From the NCBI RefSeq assembly GCF_023343835.1, contig NC_064447.1, forward strand, positions 1,054,001 to 1,118,000: 64,000 bases of DNA, read 5' to 3'. Under the pieces are notes generated by a model. It searched no databases and was not told where the DNA came from. It was given only the letters and a program-made list of their open reading frames with translations. Shown one piece after another: positions 37,730-50,784 of this stretch; the stretch's first letter is position 1, and the number at the start of each line of letters is the position of its first letter. The position numbers were made by a program, and so were the translations under genes. Source of the stretch: Lagopus muta (Eukaryota; Chordata; Aves; Galliformes; Phasianidae).

Positions 37730-40700
37730 GTTTGTGCCGCTGGTGCTAAGCAGCAGAAGGTGGCACCATGCATGGAGCTGCTCTGTACAAGCACCTGGCC
37801 CAACCTGGGTTGGGATGCCTTTCAGGGATGACCGAATCCTCGGGGCTGTCGATCAATGGAAGCCGGGGCAAAGTCCTGCCACTCGAGTCAGCCTCAGTTG
37901 TCATCTGCTGAGGAATGGCAGTGCTTGGTGAATGCCTGCTCTACATTCAAGGCGAGGGAAACCGTGAGCAGAGGCCAGCTCACTCTTCTTACTCCACCTC
38001 CCTACTTGTTTATGCCCTGTAATTGTACGCATTTGTTGCACAAATGTGGGTGTTGTTTTATTAGATCCATATGTTTCTCTTATCCGTGTCCGTATCTGTC
38101 CATAGATGCAGGGTATCCTGTTAGTGAGTTGGATCTCGCCATCTCTGAATCTGTACTCCGGCCTCTGTTTAATTATCACATTTTCATTAAGTCATGTTAC
38201 TGACCTCCTAATTAGTTTATGATTAAGTGCTGTTACAATGTTAGCATTTGAGCTAAAATTTATCAGTATCATTAAAAATTATCAATGCCTCTTGAATTGC
38301 TGATGAATAAAACCAAGTGAAATGCATTTGTCATTTCCTGTGATGCCAAACTGGTGGAGTCAGCAGGATTACAAGCAGAGTCACCAAATAGTTACAACAA
38401 TGTGAGATCCAACGTAAGCCTATGTTCCCTGAGGATTTGGCTTTTGATAACTGGTGTAAGTAGGCAGAAGTAGGGGAGCATTAACTGATGCTTGAAGTTT
38501 GACTAAGGATGAAAAAGATAAAGGTATAATCTGCAAAAGGTTGCATTGTCTTCTTGCCAAGGGAGGGGAAAACCAAACAGTAAAATAGAGGCTTTACAAG
38601 ATGACTTCACAGGATGTCTGATCGACTGAGCTGTTGTTGTTATTAGAAACAGAGAAATTGCTAAATGAGCTTCAAGAGTTTCAATTAAAGCACCAAAAAC
38701 TGGGATAATGTATTGAAATGGCATGGATGCAATCTCCAAATTCAACGTGGCATAGCTCAAATTGGTAAATGCATCTCCTGAAGAATGGGGTGGTAATATC
38801 TGGGGAGATCCAGACAAGTATTGTTCAGAGATAACCATCTGCATCTGCATGAGTCCCTCCCTCTGCCTTGCAGTCAGATTGATGATTGAAGCCACAGGGC
38901 CTTGGGGTTGTGCACAGAATCACACTAATAAACAACTCCATTTGACGCCATCCCCAAGGCCAATTTACACCATTATTATTGCTGCAGCCCTGGAGAAGCT
39001 GAAAACGACTGTCTGTGGAAGCATTTCTGACCAGGGGAAACAGAATGTTGCTGGAGACGGAGCCAAGAGCTTTTGGGGTCCTGTTGCCCTTGTAAAGGCC
39101 AGTCACAGCCCCCGGTTGACCCCCACTCTGGGCTGTGTTAACCTTGGGCTTGCTGGGCACAGGCCTGCTGCAGTTCAGAAGCCATTCTGATCACAGCCCA
39201 ACAAAGTGGCCATCTTCAGAGAGGAGCTTCAGTGTCACAGGCCTCAGGAAGTTCCGGAGGGTGGAAATTTTAGTGGACAAAGAGCTTGAGGATTGTCTTA
39301 GAGGGTGGTAAAAGGTAAACAGTCCTACTGTGAGACTGTGGTATTAATGTCAAGAGAAGCTGAGAACAGTCATAGGGAATTCTGTGTATTATATGCATTA
39401 CATGATTTTGTCACTTGGTTTTCTAACACCTGCTGTGTCATTTCCTGCTTTGTGTGCTTGGTTTTATTTCAGCCCTCGTGGTCAGCACACCCGATAAAGT
39501 GGGTCTGAACTAGCTTGGCTTGGATTTGGATTCCAGCAAGAATCCAAAAAGGTGGCAGGCTGTACACAGCTTTCCCATCTCTATTTCTGACAGGCTGGGA
39601 TGCAGAGGTAAGCACTGCTACCGGCCAGGAGAGGGCATCAGCACCGCTGCATAGGACTTCAAGGGTATCTGAGGATACGGCATCTGCAAGCTGTCGGGCA
39701 CATGCAACTTTTCTCTTCAGATCACGTGTATTTGGAGCCTTTGGAGAGCCACCTCAGCACTCTGAATAGCATTACTTCATTGAGGCAGGTATTTCTTACT
39801 GGTCACCACTCAAAGGAGGCTTTTCTGGATAAAACTAGATAATAGTCTCCTTCTGAAACTGCTTTCTATCTCAAGATCTGGAATAGAAAGTAGGTTATCT
39901 GGCCAATACTGAACTATTTTCTGCCAGCCTTCATCTTCCATTCCTCATTGCATTCATCTGTCTTGGAATAAGCATTAAGACAATACAATACAACTTTTTC
40001 TGGCACTTAAAATTAGACAGCTTTCTTCTCACTATGTGTTGCTACTGGCTTCTCTTTCCTGCTGTAGCCGTTTATATGGTATCTTCTGGTTTCTCCAAGG
40101 TTGTGCAGTAGGCTCTTACAGCCTGCTCGGAGTAGTGTCCTGCATCCATAGCCCTTATAAAATGGCACTGTGGGATGTTATTTGCTGTGGGTTTTTTTTA
40201 ATTGAATAAAGAACAGATTCTTCATGCTTACAGCACGTGCAGAATTTCTGTCAGAGGTGTGTGAGCTGCCTTTGCATTCTCTGCTATTACTTCTTAAGAC
40301 TTCAGCGTCCTTTGATGGCCTACAGCAGAGTGCTGACTGAGGGCATCTTTTCTTTGCAGAGGACTCAGGACAGCCGGCATCTTCCACATCACCACTGGCT
40401 CCTGGTTCTCACCATCATGTTCTTCCAAATGGAGCTCTCCCCTTCGCAGCAGACGCCACGTGTTGCTCAATGGCTGTAGCCCCAGCGACTGACACAGACC
40501 TCTCTGAGCCTCACACACCTTTCATTTTTAGCTGACTGGGAAATAGGGGAATGACATACCTTTTCCTTCCACTTGTGAAACACAGAGAAACATGATTTTA
40601 ACACTTAGCTGAAGAGTATGAGGATTCTTTGACTTTCGTTCCCTTCAAAGACAGTTTGAAGGAGGCTTCTGAACAACAACTTAAAGGGAAGTGATTCATT

Positions 40701-43700
40701 CCATCTGGGAGAAGGGGAAGAAATGCCCTGTTTGAAAACAGCCCATAGACATTTCACCTTTGAGCCAGTCCCACAAGCTGGCTGCCTGTGCAGACGGGTG
40801 GAGCTTCAGCTGCACCGCCGCAGGCAGCTCTGCCCGCAGTTCCAGCACGTTGTCTGCTGTGCTTGGAATGAAGCAAAGTTTGCATCAGCCTTGCTTTGGA
40901 AGCGAGGAAACCTTTGCATCTCAACCCAAGTCTTACAGATTTCCTTTGTTTCCTATTTCCATTTGTTTATGACAGCTCAGCTCAACTGGGACTCCCTTTT
41001 CTGTCCTGTGGCTCTGCTTCACGTTTATCATTTTGCTGCTTTCTTCCTATTTGTAAAACGTGGATAATGTGGCTTCTCTCTGGTTGTGAACTTTTAAAAG
41101 AGCAGAGGCCGTCAGTAAAAACACAAACATTATTTTGGTACTGTTTCATTAGTGATACATAGCACACTCTGCCCTGAAGCTGAGAATGAAGAAACACCAT
41201 CAACTGCTGTAACAAATGTAGAACAAACTCTAAATATTAAAACAAATAAATTCAAAGCAAGAAAGGTTCACCTTGATGAGATGGACTTCCTATGAGCTGC
41301 CTTCTCATTTTAACCCGAAAACAGTTAAAACTGAAAATGGAATCCTCATTTCTGCAATTCTGCCTCCTTGCATTCTGTTGTGCAGCAAAAACTCAGCCAC
41401 TAAGTCACACTTCAAGCATCTTTTCTGGCAAAATATGCTCTGCATCTTCCCACTTGGAAAACAGCAGGCCCAAGGCCACAGGAGGTTGGTAGCTATCACT
41501 GCAGTAAAACATCAGAGCACAGCGTTGTTCCATGCTCGGATGGGCACAAGCTATAAAGGCTAATTACTACTAATTGGAAGAAGCCATGCAAAGCCAAACG
41601 AGGTTCAGGCAGGTACAGATCTCTACACTGGTCTCTCAAAGATGCTATGACTGTAAACCGCAAAGAATCCAGTAAGTTTTTATGCCATTTTTGCGTCCCC
41701 CTAGAGAAGGTGAAAGGCTGACTTCCTGACCACGAACACTAAACCTGGTTTGTATAATTTCTGCTTTAACTAAAAGGATCCTTGGAGACTGAGGGAGAAT
41801 TCCTGGTACCTTTAAGACACAGATGTTCAATTTCTACACTGATCTGTGCTGACATTATTTTGAAATACTTTCCTGCCCCTCAGTGTTCTCACCCTTGGAA
41901 TGAGAAAGTTTCCTGCCTCTTCAAAGAGAAACATTACAAATCCTGCTTTGGATAAGCAAGGGCAAAATTCTTCTTGTGAGCTGTGCTGAAGTTTCTGAAC
42001 ATAAGTACAACCTTAACCTGCAGTTTTCTGAGTGCAAAACACCCTTCCAAAGCGGCACTTTAAACTAGCAGCTTCCATCTGATGTGCATCGATTAAAAAG
42101 GAAACAAAGGCAAACCAGACTGTACCAAAGTTCCTTACAAATCCTCTCATTAACACCCTTGCTGTATGTTTGTGCTCAGGTTTACTTTCCATCAAAACAA
42201 CCAGATCAAGTGACTTCACTTTCTTTGTTTTAATTTTTAGCAAGTTTATTCAAGATAAATATTCTGGTTACAATCAGCAGGCTGCTGTGCACACTGCTGT
42301 GCAACAAGCACTGCACTGTATATGCAGTATATATTGCTGGTGCAGCACCTCAGCTCCCCTGTTCTCTCTGCAGCAGTTGGCGTATTAGTTATGAGTACCC
42401 AGTGCGTTTCTCCCACCTTTCCAAATGCCTGCTACAATTCCTCACCAGATTTTGGCTTGTTACTCCTGGTCAAGCACTCTTTTCATTCCCTGTAGCCTGC
42501 AAGATGCTCTTTGATCTGAACTGGAGGAAATAACATAAACCCACCTGTATGCAAGCCTCTGTTCCTGCAGTAGCACCAAATGCTAGCAAATAGAAGTATG
42601 ATTGGAGAAGTCGAGCCTGAGCTCATTTTTATAACTGTTAAGAGCAGAATGGTTTATTTTTCTTCTTCTCTTTATTAAAGCCTGCCACTTCACCTGAATT
42701 CTTGATGCAGGTTCTCTGGTAAGGTTTTGTCCCAATTAATGAGTGGAATTAGCAATAGCCTGCTACAATATCAGCCACGTGTCCTGATGAGCAAGTTGAA
42801 CAGGAATGGTTTGAAGCCACTGGCACTCCAAACCTGAAGAACTTGGCTAGCTGCAAATACCCAGCAACAAACCACCATAGCACAAAACCCAGAGTAAAGG
42901 ACTGTTTGTTACAGCATGAAGCATTAAGCTTGTTTTTGCTTTTCCCAGTGATTTTGCTTTTCTCAACCAGACTTCCTTAGAGGCTTATGTGCTAAGCCAT
43001 CATGTCCCATTCAGGAATCTAGTCGCCTTTTCCAGTTTGAAGCTACACACTGTCTATGCTCTCTCAAGCTGCTTGAAAAGGATAGAGAACAGTCTTGAAC
43101 CTGCCATTGGCTGGGAGGGATGTACACCAGATTTCTTAAAGAGGAAGCACAGATGTTTATTTAATGGAAATAGTAAGTTCTTAATTCCTCTTAGAACCAG
43201 TGACAACCTAACACCTTCAAAAACTGCTAATTCTTCTTTTCATTACTCCTGCCAGGCCATCTATACTTCCTGTGGTCTCCCAAGCAACTTTAGGAACAGC
43301 TATAAGGCTTGCAACTTCTGTCCAGATGATTGGAACTGGCCTTTCAAATCTTGCTGGGCACATTCTCAGAACAAAGTGCAGGTGGGAATGCTTCCCCTGC
43401 CACTCCATACAGAGACATCAGCAGCATGTTAATGGAATACTGCGAAGAGAAATCAGCGTCTTCACAACCTGCATGGAACTAGAGAGGTGCCTTAAGACAG
43501 AACAATTGGTCCCTTGAATGTTTTCTGCCCTTTTCTAGCGAATTAAAGACTCTCCTGCGGCTCTGGCAACACACAGTGATCCTTATGTTGGTAAACACTA
43601 TGCACACCTTGTTGCTTCCATAAGCCTCAACATCGCAGACAAGAAACAAGTAAACGTGACAAAGGTGGAAAATAGCCTTGCATCACCAGCTTGCCTTTAT

Positions 43701-44919
43701 TGATGTCACAGCTGTTGGATACATGTATGAGTAATTCCCCAACACAAAAAGAGGACTCCAGAGAAAGAGTCAGCTACTAGAATACTGACGCAGCACTTAC
43801 CGGTCTGACCCAGCATCAAGGTACTGGTGGGTGTAGCGTTTTTGAAAGGAGGTGAGGGGAAAGGCCTCCTCACCCTTGTGATATTTGTGCAGGAGGAACG
43901 ATGTCCTTTTTGCCACTAAGTGCTTCTGTGAATTTTTAGGGTGGGCCGCAGAACAGAACAAGAAAGGGGACCTTGTGCAGCAGGAGGGCAGAGTCCCTGC
44001 GGGTACCACACTGCTCCTTGGTGATGCAGCAGGAGACAGAGGCTCTGTTAGCTGAACCTCTGAGAAGAATGACAGCTGCCAGACACAGCACTAACCCATC
44101 TGAAAGTTGATTTCTAGCGTATGCATTTAAAACATGCTTAAGGGAATCTCAGAGGGAATTATCTGCAGACAATGCTTCTACTTTCTTGTATCTGGCACTC
44201 AAATGAAACACGGCAGTCAAGCAGTTCTCCAACACACACAAACCTGCATGGGGTGCTTCAAGAACTACACGACACTAAGTGAAACCTCTCAAGGCCCAGC
44301 TTGTTCACAAGCCACTAGATAGCTGCTTTTCAGTCTTGCATAGAAGCTCCCTCCCTAAGATATGCCTGCCCGTACTACTGATGCTCAGTCACAAGAATTC
44401 TGTGTATCAGAACTCGTTAATCCCTGTTCCCCCCTGCTGTCCTACATTACTATGCATCTTGTACAAATCAGATATCCAAAATAATGCTAACCGTCAGGCT
44501 GGAGGCTGAAGACCAAGTTAATCAAAGGGATTGCCTTCTGCCTTCAAGCACAGCTTAATTGCACATTGCCTTAGCAGCAAGGTTTCCACAAGCACTGCCC
44601 ACTCACCCTCAAAAGCATAAGAGGTTTCAATCTGAAGTTTTGTCCTTTAAGCCAGGGTGCTCTCACTCATTAATGGCTTCAGTTGCACTGTGCAAAATGC
44701 AAACACACCAACTGTTTACAGAAGCACAAGTTATGCTTCAAGAATGAAGTAAACTTTTAACCTTGCCAAGTGCAAGGCATGCTGAAATAAATGACTTAGA
44801 TTAATTATAACAAATTCTTAAGTGAAAAAGTTCTGTTCAAGTTAGATTTAACATGAGCACTAAAAGCACTAAAAGTCACTCAGAGCACTGCCAGTAAAGC
44901 CACCTCTTTCAGGGTGATC
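37730..44919. other. Intergenic, no supported gene
   Basis: About 7 kb without a recognisable host exon. Two overlapping minus-strand ORFs at 38,503-38,895 (130 codons) and 38,825-39,160 (111 codons), and a plus ORF at 42,989-43,432 (147 codons), are the longest. None matches a family I know. The minus-strand pair has an Asn/Gly/Trp- and Cys-containing composition that could come from an old retroviral envelope, but this is a weak impression. In human, MAPK8IP3 follows JPT2; no exon of it was recognised here. Confidence 0.4.
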
Positions 44920-45185
44920 AGAGAAGACAAATCCACCCTTTTCTTAAACTTTTCTTAAGCTGTGTTGCCACTGATGGAGACTCCACTGCCTCTGTACAAC
45001 CTGTTCTCATATTTGACTACCCTCACTGGTAAAAATAAAAACTAATTTTTGCCCCATCTTGTCCTGAGCAGAGTCTGGCTCCCTGTTTGCCACTGCCTCC
45101 CAGCAGGTATTTACACCCACTGGTAAGCTCTCCCTAAGCCATCTCTTTTCCAGGCTGAACAGTTCCAGCTCTCATAGGAGGAGAG
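44920..45185 (-). mobile_element. Old CR1-like LINE fragment
   Basis: Reverse-complement CR1-like order of words: GTTGCCACTGATGGAGACTC, CTGGTAAAAATAAAAACTAA, then CCATCTCTTTTCCAGGCTGA and CAGTTCCAGCTCTCATAGGA. It is much more diverged than the other CR1 copies, so probably older. Confidence 0.6.
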
Positions 45186-48100
45186 GCATTATTGAAAAAA
45201 CCCACATTCAGCACTTTCTTATGCTGAAGGTTTGTCTACAAAAGAAACCTTGTGTTCAAAAGAGCTGATTTTGTGTGCCATATTTTACCAACACCTGGCT
45301 TTAAAGCAATGGCTGTCAGTCAAACCAGGCTGATTAACAGGAGGTGATCAGCTCTCCCAGTTTCTACACTATACACTGCTGCAGCTGAACTCAGTGTGGC
45401 TGTAATGAGTGCTGGAACATGCACTAAAGTCCTGTACTTGTTTCACTATGGAAGCTCATAAACCTGCCAGCCCTTGTTTGTCATCCCATCATCTACTTCT
45501 GGTTACAACTTTACTCTCCTGCTTTGAGGAAGAGCTGTTCTTTTCATAGAACCTGCCCTTGGTTAATGGTTCTCATGTAGATGTAGCCCTGGAAGTTTTA
45601 CTGCCTACCAGGTGTCATTGTGAAGCTTTCCTATGTATTTGTGCATTGCAGCATGTAACATGAGAACTTCTGCTGATTAGTTTTTAATGGATACCACTGC
45701 AAAGATCCCTGCAAATGCTCTTAAAAACTATTATGATCCTAAAAAGAAATACAGGGTGGGAGCAACAGGGAATTCCTAGCAGCCCTACTGCCTGTGAGCC
45801 CAGACCCATCTTTGGGTAGGATGACTCTACTAGAGCCTCTTACAGACAAACTGTTTCCAAAGGCCATTCATGTCTTTCAGGTCAGACTTAAAAGGCTGAA
45901 GCTGATGTAACTACAGTAAGGAGGCAGAGAACAAGCAACAGTACCTGTGCTTCCTCATGTGAGTACATCAGCAGATTCCTGTCACTCGTGTTTAACTGCT
46001 CCTTTCATCCATCACTCCAACGATGACAAGAAAGCTTTGCTTTGCCTGTCTTCCTGCTTGTTTGACAGCAGCCACTGCAGTGTCAGAGCTCACTTCGGAT
46101 AAACTTTTTCCAAAGTAATTAAATGGTTCTTTACATTCATTAAGCCTGCCACAAAAATGAGAGTGGCTTTCGCAGGAGTCAATATGCTGTAATAAATGGA
46201 AAGTAACAACTCTGTTTGCATCTGTTGAATTTCTGTAGTGTTGCATTTATGTATGCAGGCAATTGAAAGTCCCCACTCCTTACCCTCTCTCTAGCCCAGG
46301 GCAACCCTGGAAATAGTGTAATCAGATTCTTTTGGATAATGTTATTTGGCAGAACCTTTATTTGCATACAACACACTGGATAGCAACTTTCACAACAAAC
46401 TATGCAAAACTAGAAAGGGGACTTCAGGCAGCTCACGCTGAAGGTTTTTCACTCTTTTTGCCAGCACAGCCTCCACAGCACACTCCCAGAATCCAGCACG
46501 TTGAACTCTTTAACACAGTGGAGCACACAGTTACATGCAGCGGCAGCTGAAGCAAAGCCATCATCTTCATGAACTGACAGGCACAACACCATGTTCCTGG
46601 TCACTTTTGATAGACATTTCTATGCTTCTGTTATGCTTTAACACAAAGCCTTAAGTGGCATACAGTATGTATCAGGGAGTATAATGGGAAGGATAATGAA
46701 AAGCTGCTTTTTAATATCTATGTATACATATGAGGGAAGAGGTAGGATAGGAGTCCAGAATTAGAAGCAGGCTGGAGACAGGCTGATGGGTAAAGCGAAT
46801 GAAAGCATTCTTGCCAATTACAGTCAGCATTTCAAGCTGCTTGAAGAAGAGGAGATTGTGTTGACAACAGGCATTGCAACTTGAAAGAAGGGAAAGTCAG
46901 ATTCGAGTGGATAATCTTCATTAGCAGCAGCAAGGTAAAAAAAAAAATAGGGCTGTAAATTTAACACAGCATTTAAAAACCATTCTTTCTGCTCATTAAC
47001 TACACTTTCAGGAAGGGGAGCAGGAACCCACACATCCACATAGCCCACTGCCTGTTGGTTGGGGTCTGTTCATCAGTTTTTGGCCAGCAGTAAATCATTA
47101 CTTTGTGTACGGATAAAAAGTAGTCACATGAAAGGTTTGTTATTGTCATAGTCTCATAGTTTATGTTCCCATAAGTCAATATCCTTCTGCTTTCTATAGC
47201 CAACACGACATCCTGGTTGTGACACTTCTTTACCTTTCAAGACAAGTAAACAAAGTAATGCAAAGCCCCTAGCCTCAGCATTCTAAACCTTCATCTTCCC
47301 CACAGCGATGCTACACGGGACGTCAGCAGAGCTTGAAGCACAAGTTAAATAACAGCCAGTTCAGAGGACTTGAACAAACCAGCTGACTCCCGAACTACAG
47401 AGATGCTTTGACAGGCAGGCATCAAGCAGTTCTCCATCACATGATCACCAGGCAGCCGCGACAAATGAAAAAGCAGTAACACGACTTCCGTCAGGCAGAC
47501 AGCGCATCAATATTCTTCATCGAGAGTGAAAACCGTGGGTGTTGCTTATCAAAGGCCACGCAGTGATGCAAGAGAACAATATCACAAGATGCTTAAAATG
47601 TAGTGCACAACAGTCAGCAGTCTTAACAGCAGAAAAACTGCACCGATCTTGATTCAACATAAGACAAATTTGCATTTTCCTTCCACAACTGGACCAGTAA
47701 CCTGGATAACAACCTATGCCAAGGGTGCTTCAAATCCTCAATTTAGGGGCAAAGTAATGAAGTTACGTGCAGAGATGAAATGTGTGAAATGAAACTGTTC
47801 TGTAGTCTGCAGGGACAATCTCTTGTTACCAGTGCAACAAGCATTGCAACAAGGACATTCACAGGTTGTCACACGAAGATCCTATCCAAAGCATTGTGCA
47901 TACTTGAGAGAAGAGTTTTGAACTGTAAGTGGCAAATTTCTCAGTGCAGAATAGAGAAATGGCTAGTAACAGGTGCTGAGTGAGAGGCTCTGCAGGGCAT
48001 CGCAGCTTGAAACTTAAGGCACAATATCAGCAGACACCACGTCCAACTCACCTGAACTGAAATTATGGTCACTCCATTCTCTTGGCAGAGATAACATGGC

Positions 48101-48519
48101 AAAGGAGGGCAGTTTTACACTCACTGGAAAATGTAGGAATACAACTTCTTCACACAAAGAGAATCCTCTGCTCAGGGGGAGTTATTACACTGTACTACAA
48201 ATACTTAAATATTAAAAATATTTGAATATTCAGACCAATACTGAAGAGCATAACAGCATTCCTGTATTGTGGAGAACATGAAATGTTATCTCCCTCCCCA
48301 AAAATAAGCCTAACTAGCCCACCCTCGCTGCGTTCCTTAACTCCCCAGGGGTAAGAGATGTCTTCTCATGAGCAGCCTCAGGCAGGGTCACATCTCCAAA
48401 GCTTTACACTACTGAAGGCCCAAGAACTTTGTGCAACTTTTCCAGTTTCAGATAAAATTCAGTGTTATTCGGCGAGGCCACCAATTAGTTTATAAGAGCA
48501 CACATCTACAGCACACAGT
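45186..48519. other. Intergenic, no supported gene
   Basis: No exon with flanking splice sites and no repeat family was recognised. AT-moderate sequence with only short chance ORFs. Part could be an extended JPT2 3' UTR: a further minus-strand AATAAA-type site lies near 46,351. Confidence 0.4.
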
Positions 48520-50784
48520 GAAGTAGCAAAATACAGAGGTTTATTGACAAGTGCATGATTCATCATTTGATTTCAAATCATTTCTGTGGCAGAGAAAGGC
48601 TCTCAACAGGTTCACTTGAAGAACTGGAGGCACGGTTTAGACAGCAAACAAAAAAACCATGAAAACAAACTAACCAATGTAAAGGCCCAGTCTGAAGTCT
48701 GTTTAAAAGACAGGCACTGTAGCCAATGCACTAAGAGATGACAGACCTAAGCTCAGTATTAGAGACAACGTCAACTGTACCAGATCTTTCAATGCAGAAA
48801 GCAGCTTCTGGTTGAGGTTGTTTTTGTTTAATTTAGTAACCTCTTAAAATCTTGTCAGGTATGGACCAAGGTGTTGAAACAGAAGCGATTGAAGCTCAGC
48901 CAGAGGCATAGCAGCACAGACTTGAGAAAAGCTGCTAAGAAATACATGTTTGGAAGTAGCATAAATGCAATATAAGGCTTAAGTTAGAATCCTTGTGCTG
49001 TTCTTCAAGGGAGCCAAACAACAGAGAGCCCCAAATCCACGTGAAAGACACAGAAGCTTTGGAACTCCTACTTTCCACATTATTTAGATCCTTCACATTG
49101 CCCCATATATTTCACTTTCACAATCTGAAAAGGCAACTAAGTCTTCAAACAGTCATCCACCACTTCTGACAAACTAAGCAGAGCAGACTTTAAACAGAAC
49201 AGACTAATAAGCACCATAATCAAGAGTGTTTTTTAGCACCTGACCCAGAAAGTTCCCTCTAAACAGCAGCGATTTTCAGGGAACCTGGGCTAGAACAGCA
49301 GTGGATATATGCAGATAAGGCCACTTGTTCTTTGGTGTACCTGAACAACTCCTGTTTTCAAATGTCAAATTTAAAAAGTCACTACTAAATACATTGGACT
49401 GTCTAAGCACTTAACGTTGACATTCAAATACAAAAGCTCTGAATATGACCAGGAGCCCATTCAGAGAAACAACGGTGGGAGCAAACCCCCCCCCCCCCCC
49501 ATACTCTTGTTCAATAAATGCACATTTTCCAAACATGACTTAAGAAAGCCAGCATAAACAAAAGGGCTGTATTGTCTTTGCTTCTCCAACTAGGACAGTC
49601 TACAGTATGACTCAAAACAACTACAATCATGGTTTGGGAAGAATTCAAATAGCTTTCTTCCTTAGCAACAAAAATCCGAGGCAGTCAAAGGCAAACGCGA
49701 GGCTGACGGAAGACGAGAGGATTCACTAACAGAGTCAGCACAGGCAAACGAAAAATGCACTGTGGTGAAGACAGCATAACAGTCCTGGTTTCCACAGCAT
49801 ACAAAAGTGAAAAACCATTGCAGAAACTAAGGCATTTCTATACAAGTTGGGTTATCAAAGCCAGCTGGCTAGACATCTCAGCATATTTTCTACAGTAACT
49901 GCAGATCACATGTTGTTTCTGTTCAAAGAGTGCTATGAAGCAACTGCTTGCACTCACATCTTTTCCATAAAGTGTGCAAGCACTCAACCATGATACTTTC
50001 ATTTAAAGACTTGTAGAAGCACCTACATGAAATGGTACACTGGACTGGTGTTATCATTTAGCTAGAGCTACTCATAGTAATCAGCAGATTACTGAAGGCA
50101 GAAGAAAGGCCAGAATGCTCTGGGGAGGGGAAAAAAATAAATCAAGATATCTATTAACATACGGTGATTTATGAGAGTATAAAAGAGAGACCTTCAGCAT
50201 GTTTTGCACTCATATCAGCAATCACATGCTGTGAAGCAAGAAAGGAAAGAGAACCAAAGACTAAAGTCTCTCAAGAACACGGCAGCACTAGTTGTTCCAG
50301 TGGAACTATTTACATTAAAGTGACTGCAAGTCAACTCACACTGTGAAACTGTCTCCCACTGCCAAGAAAAAAGCTCAGCCTACCTGCTCTGCTTCAAAAT
50401 ATTCCAGATGTGACCTCCAGGTCTCTACCCAGTCACAACGTCTTACATGTTGACCATACAGAGAAGCCTAGTTCCACCAGCGTGTCCTGAGCCACTCCTA
50501 GCCCAATGAACTCTCCACAAAGTAGCACTGCTCTTTCACAAAGTTACACTAATGTTCCCCTCCACCACCCACCTAGGCAGTCCCTTACTCCTGTCTCCAC
50601 AAGGCATCCCTTCCCTCCCTCAGCCCTCCCCCCCAGATCACCAGTTTTCTTTTCCACACGCTTTAGCACAACCCTCATCCATCAGCCTAAGGATCTATCC
50701 ACAAACAATACCCTGAAAACTGACCTTGCAACCACAGACCAGACTTTCTGTGCAGACTCCATTAGTGAAAGCAAACAGATGACC
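48520..50784 (-). other. JPT2: JPT2 3' UTR (inferred)
   Basis: ORF-poor sequence downstream of the JPT2 stop on the minus strand, with an AATAAA (TTTATT on plus) at 48,540-48,545 as the best first poly(A) signal. This gives a 3' UTR of about 2.2 kb. A poly(C) run of 15 lies inside it at 49,486-49,500. The end point is inferred from the signal alone. Confidence 0.5.
49486..49500. repeat. Poly(C) run
   Basis: Fifteen consecutive C (G in JPT2 sense), inside the inferred JPT2 3' UTR. Length is likely to vary. Confidence 0.95.

Noticed and set aside
38503-39160. Firm call of a retroviral envelope fossil
   Set aside because: Only a compositional impression; no LTRs, primer site or recognisable envelope motif were seen, so it is left as an open observation.
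42989-43432. 147-codon plus-strand ORF
   Set aside because: No family match, no CpG island, no flanking splice or poly(A) context; ORF length is within what chance gives over a 10-kb interval.
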